Positions 11,452-23,969 of a stretch of 64,000 bases of DNA are shown piece after piece. The notes below the pieces were generated by a model. It was not told the DNA's origin, ran no database searches, and saw only the letters and a list, made by a program, of their open reading frames with translations. The first letter of the stretch is position 1. The number at the start of each line of letters is the position of its first letter. Where the stretch lies: the NCBI GenBank assembly GCA_028583605.1, contig CM053325.1, positions 62,097,648-62,161,647 of the forward strand. The letters run 5' to 3'. The translations under genes were made by a program, and so were the position numbers. This stretch comes from Dastarcus helophoroides (lineage: Eukaryota > Arthropoda > Insecta > Coleoptera > Bothrideridae).

Positions 11452-11959
11452 GTCTAGTGTCATCATCAAAATCATTCTACCATAATAAAGAAATATTTCA
11501 TTGGGAAAATGGAAGAGTTACTTAAAAAAACACACGAAAACTTGCTACAGTAGATTGAATTGACAAATTAATTAACGGGCAATTCTGAAAAGATTGACAC
11601 ATAACCTTAAAACGGAAGTAAAAATTGGCGATTCATTCTATGGAAGCTCGTACCTTATAAAAGCCACGTTGCCATATCTAATAATACTTTTTGTAAAATA
11701 TGATAAAATCGTTGGTTTCTCATGTCTCAATGTTAAAAGCGCGAAATTTCAAATGTCAAGTTTTTACTGGTTCTTTGTAGCCGTTCAAAAATTTAACTGG
11801 ATCATTAGCTTACTCTAATCTACCAATATATCCAATTTAATGAAATTCTAAACGGTAATTCTAAAAGAGATAGTACTACCTTAAATATACTTTGAAAGTT
11901 ACCACCATAGATTAAATACACGAACCACGTTACCACTGGAACATAACGATAAATACAGT

Positions 11960-12530
11960 TGATATAGTCCATTTCAGATAAATCTGCATAACTGAAGGGT
12001 GTGAAGTATTAAATCAACCTTTAGATAATTCTTCATGGTAGACTTTAGATAAGTTACTAAGAAAATCACCAGAACTAAAGCTGCCTTCACGCGTAAAATA
12101 TTTTGATGATTAATATGTTGACATTTCCAACCCTTACTTCGTGGAATTCTTTAATATTCATAACTATTAAACTTTATTAACCATTGAAAACGTCACTTCA
12201 TGACTGTACATGAACTGTCATGAAGTGACGTTTTCAATAAATTTAAATATCACGTAGTCGCATTTCAAAAACTGTTTAGAAAATTGTCAACAACTATAAA
12301 CATTTAAATATTTACAAACTGGGCCGAAGAAATGTTAAATAAATTGAAAAAAACAACAAGATTATTTAAAATTTTAACGTTTCGGGCAGTGTTATTCTCT
12401 ACCCGTCGTCAGAAAATCAATTCAAATTTAGGTTAGGAGTTTAAGAACACAGAACATTATTAAGAAATGTCATACCGCTGCCACCCAACCATGTCTAAAT
12501 ATTACTAGTTCTTGCTGTTGCCGTCACAAA
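11960..12530. repeat. Dispersed repeat D1 fragments with hairpin
   Basis: Shares GTCCATTTCAGATAAATNTG, AACCTTTAGATAA and TTTAAGAACACAGAACA with 3.4-3.65 kb and 28.5-28.7 kb. Contains a perfect 22-bp stem hairpin (12183-12204 with 12217-12238) whose left flank (TTCTTTAATATTCATAACTA) is also found at 29.17 kb, and a TCTGACGACGGGTAG module (minus strand, about 12372-12413). Confidence 0.6.
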
Positions 12531-13148
12531 ATTAGAAGTTCAGGCCCTCTGATGCAAATTTATCTGACCCAAGATGCATATTTTATCGATTTAAGTTCGG
12601 TTGCGATAAAAATAACGTTTTTCTTTTGTGGTTGCATACAGGCGTCGATGGTTCCGCAATAGCGTTGAAATCACAAAACATGTTGAAATTAATAATTAGC
12701 TGCGCCATATTTGTTTTTAGGGTTGCCATCTGTGGATCGTTATTTGACTTCACTATACAAATGTCAATTGTCAGTTCACGTTTTACGGTTTTCCTCGATT
12801 TCTTAAAGAAGCTTAGATCTATGATCTACCTATAATTTATCTTAGCCGTAATTGGGAAATTCTCGACATAATAATTAGCACAAAGTTGAAAGACTTGCAG
12901 CAGGTTTCTTGTTCTTCGTTGTCAGTTTAATCTGTATGAAATTTATATCGCCCGAGACAGTTTAATATAATAAAATAAAGTGTTCTGTGATTAAAATTGC
13001 CAATTTCTCTATTTCAGTGCAATAGTGTTTTATTTATAAAGTTTTATTGCAAGATCCCGAATCGTATTAGGGTGAGTTTGATGAATTCAAAGTAGTCGTT
13101 TATTTTTGCATTTAATTGGGAACTTTACCACTTTATATTGTTTATTAG
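12531..13148 (+). promoter_or_regulatory. Probable CFDP1 5' region and 5' UTR exon
   Basis: A 5' UTR exon probably ends at 13071, where the donor GTGAGT begins at 13072; the acceptor TTTATTAG lies directly before the ATG at 13149, leaving a short 77-bp leader intron. The transcription start is not fixed; the stretch around 12900-13000 is the likely place. Confidence 0.5.
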
Positions 13149-16100
13149 ATGAATATAGCAGATTTACCAGATGACAGTGATACTAGCGACGAAGACTATG
13201 ATCCTGGGAAGAAATCGGAGGAAGCGGTATCAGAAGTCGATTCGGATGGGGATCCCGAAGAACCTCTCTCAGATAGTGAAAGTCCAAAACGTCGCGGTCA
13301 AAAAAGAAATAAACTAATAAAAAAATCTTCAAAGAAACGGAAACATGAATCTGAAAATAGCAGTAAGAACAACTTTTTTGTCTATTTCTCTGTATGGAAC
13401 TTGATAAATGTGATAACATTTCCAAATTATGCTTTATTATTTTGATACGATCAGAACTGTTCGGTTTCAATCCAGCTTGTCTGTGTATTGCAGTGATTCT
13501 TTAAAGTTTAAGAGCTTGTGTTTGTAGGCATTTGAATGAGATAAAATCATCTAACGAGAGGGTGTGAATTATAATGAAGAAAATTTTGTTAAATTATGGT
13601 TCTGTACACATCCACCATCTGTTAACTGAGGCTTCGCCAGCAAAATTAGATGAATAATTGCCATTACTGCAGTATTAAGTATCAATGAAGAAATCATAAT
13701 GTCATATAACACCGTCGGATAATTTAGCTACGTTTTCTGGATAAAATAATTATGAAACACTTCTAGACTACTTGCTCTATCTTGGGTGTCAAGGAACCTC
13801 TCTGTCAAAAATTGAAATACAAATCTTGTCTCCTGAAACCAAGAAAGATTAAAAAACACAACAAAGGTTGTTCCAACGCATTTCGACAGCCAAGCTATCA
13901 TCTTCAGCGAGATACTTCAGAGAGAAACGCGTAAGAGCAACCTTTATTGTGTTTTTTAATCTTTCTTGGTTTCAGGGGACAAGATTTGTATTTCAAATTT
14001 TGAAGATAATCAAGGACGAGTCTGTTCCATCAAAACCTCTAGATCAATTTTCATTGGAATGTTTTCAGTAGTTGAGGCGTCGAAAGCTAGCAAATAGACG
14101 GACAGACAAACACACTTTATCATTTGTGTATTGGTTAGGATTTTAAATCATTTATACGTTGGTTAGGATTTAAATTTAAACTTTAAATTCTTCGTGGTAG
14201 ACTCTTATTGGTCGGAAATGTTATATTTATTTATTTTATTTAACATTTTGAATATTGTCAACTTTCATTACTAAAAATTTAAATATTTCCAAACTGGGTC
14301 GCAGAAATGTTAAATAAAATAGTTACATTTGAAATATTAAAAAAGAAGTTAAAGTTTCGAGTATAAATGCACTCTAAATCAAATTTAGAGTGTTTTTCTC
14401 GATATTTCAGTTTTAATCTGAACAATACAACTTGGACCTTAAACTATCCCTTTAGATTTAAAATTGTGAGAACAAAAAGGGTACATTTGTGTTAAAATTG
14501 GAAATTTCGACTATTAAGTTGAAAACACCAAAAATCATAAATGTTTTTTTTAATGCTTTTTATTTTGAATTGTGGCTTTCACAATTTTGAGGTTTTTATT
14601 TTGTTATTTTTAAGGTTTTTGTTTTTCCTAAAATTTCGATTAAAGAAAAATTTGTTTGAAGCTAACTTTGCTTCGGCTAACTCAACTTTGGCTGATTTTC
14701 ATTTCAGCTGAAACGGAAGAATCTACACCCACAAAAGAACTGACTGAAGAAGAAAAGAAGAAAGTAGCTGATGACCTGTGGGCAGATTTTATGAAAGATA
14801 CGGGTTTCAAAGGTAAAAGCGACAGTAACAAAAATGAAAATGACATTAAGAAAACTCCAACTGACAAACCCAAAGAAAGTAAACCCACAGATAAAGTTAA
14901 AGTAACCCAGATATTTGAGTTTGCCGGCGAAGAGGTTAAAGTCGAAAAGGAGGTTCCGGTTAATTCTGCCCAAGCGAGACTTCTAGCGGATTCCAATGGC
15001 AAAAATATCAAAACGAAAAAAGGCGGCCTAGGAGGAATCGGTAGCGTATTAAATCAATTAGGAAGGAAGCAGAAGATTAGTACTTTAGAAAAGTCCAAGT
15101 TAGATTGGGATAAATATAAGAAAGAAGCGAATTTGGAGGAGGAACTGCAAACTCATAACAAAGGCAAAGATGGGTAAGTCTTTATGGGACCCAGGGTACC
15201 CATTTTTCGCATCTCGGTATTGGATCTCGCTTATAAAGAGCTACAGGTTGGTTGAATAGGCGATGCATATTTTAGTACTTCACAGTATGCAAACAAGAAA
15301 TTTGAAGTAAAGTTAATATCGTTTAGGCTATTTGGAAAAAGTAGCTTTGAATTTATTGAATTTAATACTTTAATAATTGAATTTATAATATGATAGCAGC
15401 TTAAACTCTTGTGAACCAAATTAGGAATTATATTTTTTGTGCAATACTGGTATAGTTTCTTTGGTGTTCCACTATCAGTTCTGTGCAATCTAATATAAGT
15501 TGTTATTCTCTGTTTCTTCTAATATTGCTTGATGTAAGAGCTACTACAAGCTGTTGTTACTCTCCGTTTCTCCTAATACCGCTTAATGTAAGAGCTACTA
15601 GGGATGTCGATTCCTTTTTAAAATAATCGATTTTTGGATCGATTCGAATCGTGAGCAAAAGTATCGATTCCCGATAAAATTGGGGCTGAAAGATCGATTT
15701 CCGATTAATCGCCTTATTGGTGAAATTTTTAAATATTTCTAATAAAAGAAAAATCGAATAATAATGATGAATTGGCGTAGTTTAATTTTGAAAGTTTTTT
15801 CTTGGATTTTAAAGACGAATATTCATATTTTAATTATTTATTCCTAATTAGAAAAATCGGACACATATTTATTTTCTGCTTTATTTTTCATTTATGTATT
15901 TTTGGGCATCCATTTATAAAAATATATTTAGAAATATGAAGTTTAAACTGGAAATTACAAAATTAAAGTGGAAATTTCTACTTTATTTTCCAAATTTCGA
16001 CTTTTTTGAAAAAATTTCATAGATAAAGTCGAAATTTCGGCTTTAATCTCGAAATTTCAAGATAAGTCGAAATTTCATTTGAGCCCCACCAACCCTTAGA

Positions 16101-19100
16101 ATATAAGACTATATTCTAAGTACCAACTCTTTTACAATTTAATGTTGACACTTAGTTCAGTAAATTCAATTTTTTATTATCAAAAATTTCGACTTTCTTG
16201 ACATTCAAGGTTAAAGTAGAATTTTCGAGAAAAAATTCGACATTTCGAGTTCAAAGCCGACATTTTACAAAAGCGTAAAAAGGACATTGATTTAAAAAAA
16301 ATATTTTTACAAATTTCGACTTTTTTCTCGAAATTTCGATTTTTTTTTTGAAATTTCGACTTTTTTTTCTCGAAATGTCGACTTTAATCTCGAAATTTCG
16401 GATTTAAATTCGAAATTTCTGCTTTAAACTCGAAATTCCGTCATTCCACTCAAAATTTCTGCTTTTTTTTTCTCGAAAATTCGGCTTTTTTTTTAAATGT
16501 TTACTTTTTTCCTAAAATTCCAAGATTAATGTCAAAATTTCGACTTTAATCTTGGATTTTCGACTTTGATATCGAATTTTTTCTCGAAATTTCGAGAATA
16601 AGTCGCTCTATAATAAGCACACTTTATAGTTAAATTAGGCAGATGACAGTTACATCCCACTACTCTTCTTCCCCAACAATCTTGACATTTGGTAGTACGG
16701 TGCGTTCAATAATTGCTATTTTTAATCAACAAATTTTGGTCTTTTTTTTTTAGAAATTTTGAGATTAAAGTGGAAATTTCTAAAAAAAGTTGAAATTTCG
16801 AGAAAAAAGTTGGAATTTGAGAAAAAAGTCGAAATTTCGAGAAAATAAGTCGAAATTTGAGAAAAAAGTCGAAATTTGTAGAAAATAATTAAAATTTTAA
16901 GTTTAAAGTCGAAATTTCAAGAAAAATGTCGAAATTTCGATATTAAGGTCAACATTTCGAGGAAATGTCGGTATTTGAGAAAAAAGTCGTAATTTGAGAG
17001 AGAAAAAAACGAATTTTCGAGAAAAAAGTCGAACTTTTCAGATTAAGGTAGAAATTTCGGGAAAAAAGTCGAAATTTCAGAAAAACGTCGAAATTTCGAA
17101 AAAAAAAAGCAGAAATTTTGAGTGGAATGACGAAATTTTGAAATATTTCGAGAAAAAAATTCCAAATTTTGACTTTAACGTCGAAATTTCCAGAAAAATG
17201 TCGAAATTTCGATATTAAGGTCAAAATTTCGAGAAAAAAGTTGAATTTTGAGAAAAAAAAAAGAAATTTCGCGGGAGCGGTCGCAATTTCGAGAAAAAGT
17301 CGAAAGTTTGAGACAAAAAGTCGAAATTTTGAAATATTTCTAGAAAAAAGTGGAAATTTCGAGAAAAAAGTCGAGATTTTGAAAAAAAAAATTCCAAATT
17401 TTAATTTTAAAGTCAAAATTTCCAGAAAAATGCCGAAATTTCGATATTAAGGTCAAAAATTAGAGAAAAAGTTGAAATTTGAGAAAAAAAATTTCGCAAA
17501 AAAGGTCGTAATTTCAAGAAGAGTCGAAATTTTGAATATTTCGAGAAAAAAGTCGAGATTTCGAAAAAAAGTCGAATTTCGAAAAAAAAAAAAGTCGAAA
17601 TTTTGACTTTAACGTCGAAATTTCCAGAAAAATGTCGAAATTTCGATATTTAGGTCAAAATTTCGAGAAAAAGTCGAAATTTTGAAATATTTCTAGAAAA
17701 AAGTCGAGATTTCGAAAAAAGTCGAAATTTTCAGATAAAAAAAAAGACGAAATTTCGAATAAAGGTCGAAATTTTAATTTTAAAGTCAAAATTTCCAGAA
17801 AAATGCCGAAATTTCGATATTAAGGTCAAAAATTAGAGAAAAAGTTGAAATTTGGGAAAAAAAAGTTTCGCAAAAAAGGTCGTAATTTCAAGAAGAGTCG
17901 AAATTTGAGAAAAAAAAGTCGAAATTTGAGAAAAATGTTAAAATTTCAGAAAAAAATCGAAATTTCGAGATTAAAATTGAAATTTGAGAAAAAAAGTCGA
18001 AATTTCTAAAAATAACATTATTTTTAATGTCCTTTCTATCCCTTTGCACAACATTTCGAAAAAGTTGAAATTTCCAGAAAGAAGTCGAAATTTCCAGAAA
18101 ATTCGAAATTTAAGAAAAAAGTCGAAATTTCGAGCAAAATGTCCAAATGTCAATATTCAGGTCAAAATTTCGAAAAAAAGTCGAAATTTGAGAGGAAAAA
18201 AAAACGTAATTTCGAGAAGAAGGTCGAAATTTCGAGGAAAAAAATCGAAATTTGGGAAAAAATTAAAATCTCGAGAAAAAAGTTAAAATTTTGAGAAAAA
18301 AAAATCGAAAAGGTTGAAATTTCCAGAAAAAAGTCAAAATTTAAGAAAAAATCGAAATTTTGAGAAAGAAAAAGTCGAAATTTTGAGTTTAAAGTCGACA
18401 TTTCGAGAAAAATGTCGAAATTTTGATATTAAAGTCAAAATTTCGAGAAAAACGTCGAAATTTCAAAAAAAAAAGTCGAAATTTCCAAAAATAACATTAT
18501 TTTTAATGTCCTTTCTACACCTTTGCACAACATTTCGAAAAAGTTGAAATTTCCAGAAAGAAGTCGGAATTTCCAGAAAATTCGAAATTTAAGAAAAAAG
18601 TCGAAATTTCGAGCAAAATGTCCAAATGTCAATATTCAGGTCAAAATTTCGAAAAAAAGTCGAAATTTGAGAGGAAAAAAAAACGTAATTTCGAGAAGAA
18701 GGTCGAAATTTCGAGGAAAAAAATCGAAATTTGGGAAAAAATTAAAATTTCGAGAAAAAAGTTAAAATTTTGAGAAAAAAAAATCGAAAAGGTTGAAATT
18801 TCCAGAAAAAAGTCAAAATTTACAGAAAAAAGTCGAAATTTAAGAAAAAGTCGAAATTTTGAGTTTAAAGTCGACATTTCGAGAAAAATGTCGAAATTTT
18901 GATATTAAAGTCAAAATTTCGAGAAAAACGTCGAAATTTCAAAAAAAAAGAAGTCAAAATTTCGAAATATTTCGAGAAAAAAGTCGAAATTTAAGAAAAA
19001 ATCGAAATTTTGAGAAAGAAAAAGTCGAAATTTTGAGTTTAAAGTCGAAAATTTGAGAAAAATATCGAAACGTCGATATTAAGGTCAAAATTTCGACAAT

Positions 19101-21419
19101 AAAGTTGAAATTTGGAGAAAAAAAAACGTAATTTCGGGAAAAAGGTCGAAATTTTAAGAAAAAAGTCAAAATTTCGATAAAAGGGTCGAAATTTCGAAAT
19201 ATTTTGAGAAAAAAGTCGAAATTTAAGAAAAAAGTCAAGATTTCGAAAGAAAAAATGAAATTTGCGAGAAAAGTCGAAATTTCAAAAATAAAAAATCAAA
19301 ATTTCGAAATATTTCGAGAAAAAAGTCGAAATTTTGAGTTTAAAGTCGAAAATTTGAGAAAAATATCGAAACGTCGATATTAAGGTCAAAATTTCGACAA
19401 TAAAGTTGAAATTTGGAGAAAAAAAAAAACGTAATTTCGGGAAAAAGGTCGAAATTTCAAGAAAAAAGTTAAAATTTCGATAAAAGGGTCGAAATTTTGA
19501 AATATTTCGAGAAAAAAAATCGAAATTTGAGAAAAAAGTCGAAATTTATAGAAAAAGGTCAAAATATCGCTAAAAAAAAGTCGAAATTTTCAGAAAAAAG
19601 TCAAAATTTCCAGAAAAGTCGAAATTTTGAGAAAAACAGTCGAAATTTCGGAATAATTCGAGAAAAAAATCGAAATTTGAGAAAATAGTCGAGATTTCGA
19701 GAAAAAAGTCAAGATTTAGAGAAATAAGTCGAAATTTCGAGGAAAAAGTCGAAGTTTCGAGATAAAAATCGAAATTTGCGAGAAAAGTCGAAATTTCGAG
19801 AAAAAAAGTCAAAATTTTCAATTTAAAGTCGAAATATTGAGAAAAATATCGAAATGTCGATATTAAGGTCAAAATTTCGAGAAAAAAGTCGAAGTTTGAG
19901 AAAAAAAAACGAAGTTTCGAGACAAAGGTCGAAATTTTGAGAAAAAGTCTCGAAATTTGAGAAAAAGTCTCGAAATTTGAGATAAAAGTCGAAATTTTGA
20001 GAAAAAAAAAGGTCGAAATTTCGAGAAAAAAGTCAAAGTTTTGAGCTTAAAATTGAAATTTGAGAAAAAAAGTCGAAATTTCTAAAGATAACATTGTTTT
20101 TAATCGATTTCCTTTCTACGCCTTTGTAACATTTCGAAAAAGTTCAAATTTTCAGAAAAAAGTCGAAATTTGAAATAACAGCGGAAGTTTGAGAAAAAAG
20201 TCGAAAATTCTAAAAATAACATTTTTTTTTAATGGATGTCCTTTCTACGTCTTTGTAACATTATTAATTATTAGCAATAATTTAAATTTCGATTTAAAAA
20301 TTGAAATTTCTACTTTTTTCTAGAATTTTCGACTGTAAATTCCAAATGTCGACTTATTTTTTTCGAAATTTTGACATTAAAGTCGAAATTTTGACTTTAA
20401 TCTCGAGATTTAGTGGAGGAAGTCAACTTTCCGTGATATTTTTTTTCAAATTGATGTGCTTTCTAAGCTCTTGTAATTTTTACGCCCAAAAAAGTAAATC
20501 AACTTTTTTTAAGTTTTGTAGTGCATTTATTAATACTTGTGTAACATGTTCAACCACTAAATAAAAGTTTTTAAGACCGATAACAGGCAATAAAAATTAC
20601 GTAGGGTAACTTTTGTGAATATACGGGAATTTTAACTGCTCAGGTACGGAACTTTACCTTCAAATATATGGCAACACTGCACCACAGTTATGTTTCCTAT
20701 TCTGTCGACGACATAATGAATAAAAAGAAACGTTAATGCTGCCATCTGTTGGCTTATTAACGCAGCTATTACTAGTAGATGGAAGTGGATAATGATATAA
20801 ATGCACTTATATAAATAATACAAAATTTTGTTTTTAAATTTACAGTGACCTGCATCTAAGGTAAATCGATCGGATTCTCAGAATTTTTGAATCGTTCATT
20901 AGATCGATCTTATATTTGAAATCGATCTAAAAAATCAACCTAAACACTTGAAAAAATCGATTTTTCGATCTCAGATCGACATCCCTAAGGGCTACTACAA
21001 GCACCACCCTTCAGTTCCTAAAAAGGAAACGTTTACGATATGAGAAGAATGCAGCACATTGGGCATAATGTAAATATCTGTCTAAAGCACTTATTAGTTA
21101 AACGAGTTTGTATTAAAGTTAATTTATTTAATTAATTTTGTTTCAAGGAACCTTTTCCTAAACTATCATCGATTTTTTTATTGAATATCTTGTTTACTAA
21201 AGTATTCGATTTTGTTTACTAAAGTACTCGATTTTGTTTACTAAAGTATTCGATTTTGTTTACCTAAGTATTCGATTTTAGAGGTAATACATCTTATTTT
21301 TCAGATATTTGGAACGGCAAGACTTTCTGCAGCGTGCTGATTTAAGAAGATTTGAGATTGAAAAAGAAGTTAGAAACATTGAAAGAAGTAAACGAATGAA
21401 CATGGGTAATCCATTTTAA
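13149..21419 (+). CDS. CFDP1: CFDP1 / Yeti, BCNT-domain chromatin protein
   Basis: Coding exons 13149-13362, 14708-15173 and 21305-21419 join to a 264-aa protein with phases matching and canonical GTAAG donors and CAG acceptors. The N-terminus is acidic (DLPDDSDTSDEDYDPGKK), followed by a lysine-rich stretch (about residues 49-68). The middle carries KVADDLWADFMKDTG and a KVTQIFEFAGEEVKVEKEVP segment. The C-terminus is a textbook BCNT domain (LDWDKYKKEANLEEELQTHN, then GKDGYLERQDFLQRADLRRF EIEK). CFDP1, called Yeti in Drosophila, is the Swc5-type subunit of the SWR1/SRCAP complex that deposits H2A.Z. Human CFDP1 is about 299 aa, so the length fits. The BCNT domain is cut by the last intron between KGKDG and YLERQ; that intron is 6131 bp and contains a hAT-like element packed with satellite (15599-20987). 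A polyadenylation signal AATAAA lies at 21480. Confidence 0.96.
13808..14036. mobile_element. Foldback MITE family F (copy 3), in CFDP1 intron
   Basis: Full palindromic copy. The left arm has AAATTGAAATACAAATCTTG, CCTGAAACCAAGAAAGATTA and AAAAACACAACAAAGGTTG; the right arm mirrors it to CAAGGACGAGTCTGTTCC. The centre holds GACAGCCAAGCTATCATCTT. It lies in the intron between coding exons 1 and 2 of CFDP1. No clear target duplication. Confidence 0.8.
15599..20987. mobile_element. hAT-like element (5.4 kb) carrying GAAATTT satellite
   Basis: Ends TAGGGATGTCGAT (left) and the same inverted at the right. Flanking 8-mers AGAGCTAC (15591-15598) and AGGGCTAC (20988-20995) differ at one base, as expected for an ageing target duplication. 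Subterminal parts are rich in ATCGAT-type sequence. No transposase frame was found; the interior (15945-20415) is tandem repeat. Located in the last CFDP1 intron. Confidence 0.8.
15945..20415 (+). repeat. GAAATTT tandem repeat, block b (largest, 4.5 kb)
   Basis: Period about 18-21 bp, near consensus GTCGAAATTTCGAGAAAAAA, whose core TCGAAATTTCGA is a perfect palindrome. The first kilobase is mostly in the opposite orientation (CGACTTTTTTCTCGAAATTT), flipping near 16750. Higher-order duplications are visible: a 479-bp period (landmark AACATTATTTTTAATG at 18014 and 18493) and a 301-bp period (landmark CGTCGATATT at 19071 and 19372). A TCGATATTAAGGTCAAAA variant recurs at irregular intervals. Spacer motif CCTTTCTACNCCTTTG appears at about 18030, 18510, 20107 and 20235. 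Many long open frames (up to 155 aa of KFR/FFLEIS-type peptide) come from the repeat and are not genes. Confidence 0.95.
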
Positions 21420-21479
21420 AGTAATAGTATCTCAATCAGTATTTAATGTGTTTTGTACATTCCTTGACATTATGACATC

Positions 21480-21485
21480 AATAAA
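21480..21485 (+). promoter_or_regulatory. CFDP1 polyadenylation signal AATAAA
   Basis: Canonical hexamer 61 bases after the CFDP1 stop codon, in an AT-rich 3' UTR. Confidence 0.7.
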
Positions 21486-21489
21486 ATGA

Positions 21490-22456
21490 TATAACTTTAA
21501 AGATTTCGTTTTCGCTTTGATCTGACATTAGGTCAATGTTCTTATTCAGATGTACAACAGTATCAGTTAAAAAGCTGAAAATAATTCAGGAGGCGATTCT
21601 ACATCGTAAATTAGCGTAATTTTTTTGTAAAATTGTTGTATGGATATATTTCGATCAACGGTTTCATTCGGAGAATTTGGAAATCTATTGAAGTTAAAGG
21701 TGTCTTCTGTTGCCATCTTACGGACTCTTTCTTATTACTTCAAGAACTGGAGAAAAGTCTACTGACTTTAACCATGAGCCCTCCAAACTGTATATTTCAG
21801 GCGCCTATATTGAAAACCTGACGTCACAAGTCAAATTCTCAATTTGACTTTTATTCACAGTTGCAATCGTCTTCAAGTTATCTACACATGCCTATACTTC
21901 TTCAATAGAAATTACTACATTTAACGGTAAATTCAGCCTCAAAATTTAGACTTAAATGCAAAATCTGACACATCTATGAAATTTGTTAGCAAAGACCTAT
22001 CGAAAACCAGAACTTTTTGGTGGAATGGACTGGTCTTTGGTTACCTTCAAAAATTGATGTACAAATCTTGTCCCCTGAAACCAAGAAAGATTAAAAAACA
22101 CAACGCGTTTCGACAGCCAAGCTATCATCTTTGTTGCGTTTTTTAATCTTTCTTGGTTTCAGGGAACAAGATCTGTATTTCAATTTTTCAAAACCAGAAC
22201 ATCTAATAAGCTAAGACATTTGAACGTTGTTGGAAAGTAAAGGCTTCCAGTAGAATACGTCTGCTCACTAAAACTGTCAGTTGTCCTGATTTAAGCGGTA
22301 TTGTCCGCCATTAATTTGCCCAATAGAATAAAAAAAAAACAGCTTTAGAACAAAAACTATATATCTTCCTGAGGTAAATTGTAACAAATAAGAACATGTT
22401 CCATATTGTGTAAAGATAATTTTATTCTCTAAGGTTGATATAACAAATTATAGTAA
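21490..22456. other. Intergenic with foldback MITE
   Basis: Family-F foldback copy at about 22018-22195 (GGTGGAATGGACTGGTC at the left, short centre, GGGAACAAGATCTGTATTTC at the right). The rest shows no exon. Confidence 0.6.
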
Positions 22457-23969
22457 TCATTCATTGGAAGTGGATGGTTTAGGGGAGGCCGACGGTCCAT
22501 TCTGATTATAAAATGTTAATTCCGCATTCCCGACCTTCGTGCAAATTTCCATCCTCAGTCTTGCCTGCTCTTGCGGAGGTAGTTTCCTTACAATTTTTGC
22601 CATTGAAGCGAAAAATAAATCTGTCTCATCTTGGACTACTTCCACACAATGCGGCCTATGATTAATTTCTAAAAATTCCAATTGTGGTTCAAAAATGCAA
22701 CTCGCTTTCTTTTTTTTATTAGAGTATAATTTTGTTGTTTGGGAGGTGGTATTTAGATCGTTCAATTTTTGCGAAGAGCCTTCTGATAAGGTGATATCAT
22801 CATGCGACTGTGAGGACAAGCTTTCTTCCTCAGCAGTAACTAATTCGGATATGTCGCTAATGTCTTCGTCCAAATTCTGATTTGCTTCATCGCACTGAAT
22901 ATTGCTTAAAATAATATTGACTTTAATAGATGGCTTAATACAGAAAGTTGTAACATACTTTCGTTTTACGCTTGGGCAGTTATCTAAAAATGATAATAAT
23001 TCAGATCTTTTTTTGGCAGCTTCTCCTGCTGATCTAGTCGTAGGCTTCCCTCTCTTTCGAATGTAGTAATCTCTTATGTAAGCCCAACGTTTATTGCAAT
23101 CGTTACCTGAAATTACAGACGAAAATTACTGTCACTATTCATTTAAAAAGAATTGTTTTTCTAGGGTTTGTTAAAACATTTAAATTTTCACAAAGAAATG
23201 AAATGTTTTAAAAAAAATCAAATTTAAAAACAGTCAGATTTGCAAAAAAATTCAAATTTCGAGTGGTGATTTCAAAAAAAGTCAATATTTCCAAAAATCC
23301 AAAAATAAGGTCAAACATTAGAAAAAAGTCGAAATTTTAGAAAAACTTTAAAACTTCGAGATAAATTCAAACTATTCCAAAAACATTCAAAATATTGAAC
23401 AGGAAATTTTGAAAAAAGTTGACATTCTCAAAAAATAAAATGTTTAACAAGGACAAAATTTATAAAAAAAGTAATAAGTTCAAAAAGCAAAATATATCCA
23501 AATAAGACAGAATTTGGAGAAGTTGAAATTTTCAAAGGGTCAAAATTTTTAACAAAGACGAAATTTTCAAAATCAAGTCAAAATTTCGATCAAAAAATGA
23601 AATTTTGTAAGTCGTAACGAGAAAAGATCAACTTTGTGAATAAAATGGGTCGAAATTTTTGAAATAAATCGAAATTTTTGAAGCAAGTCGAAATTTTTAA
23701 TAAAAATTGAATTCTTCAAAAATCGATTTTTTTCAAAAAAGTGATCCAAGGATCCTTTCCCTTTTTTCACGTAGACGAAGGCGCTAGTAATAATTCTTAC
23801 CTGTTTTGCCTAATATTGTACCAACTTCACCCCACAATGTTTGCTTAACTTGCATCTTCCTATACCCCGGAGACTTTACATTATACAGGGCTTCATGAGT
23901 CCTAACAAAGTCTATTAAAATTTCGTCTTGTTCACTAGACCAATTACTTATCTGTTGAGTCGTTTCCAT
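22457..23969 (-). CDS. MADF-BESS domain protein (Adf-1 type regulator)
   Basis: Exon 1 is 23969-23801 (donor GTAAGA after GGCAAAACAG), exon 2 is 23106-22457 (acceptor TTTCAG); together 272 aa. Residues about 9-90 form a MADF domain: WSSEQDEILIDFVRTHEALY, then LWGEVGTILGKTGND and CNKRWAYIRDYYIRKR across the splice junction. The C-terminal third holds a BESS motif (DLFFASMAKIVRKLPPQEQA, then RLRMEICTKV). MADF-BESS proteins such as Adf-1 and Dip3 bind DNA with MADF and partner proteins with BESS, and the family is greatly expanded in insects. Specific targets are unknown. The frame is intact with canonical splice sites, so it is likely functional; a MADF-like accessory gene of a PIF/Harbinger element is the main alternative, but no such transposase is nearby. 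The intron is filled with GAAATTT-type repeat. Confidence 0.9.
23195..23745. repeat. GAAATTT-type degenerate repeat, block c, in MADF gene intron
   Basis: Much decayed runs such as GTCGAAATTTTNGAAAAA, occupying most of the 694-bp intron of the MADF-BESS gene. No termini or target duplication seen. Confidence 0.65.

Noticed and set aside
14682..15011. Antisense frames over CFDP1 exon 2
   Set aside because: Shadows of the CFDP1 coding exon, which has strong family support.
16949..19872. Long open frames (60-155 aa) rich in KFR/SRNFEI or FFLEISTF on both strands
   Set aside because: They arise because the 20-bp repeat lacks stops in some frames; composition is purely that of the repeat and no domain is present.
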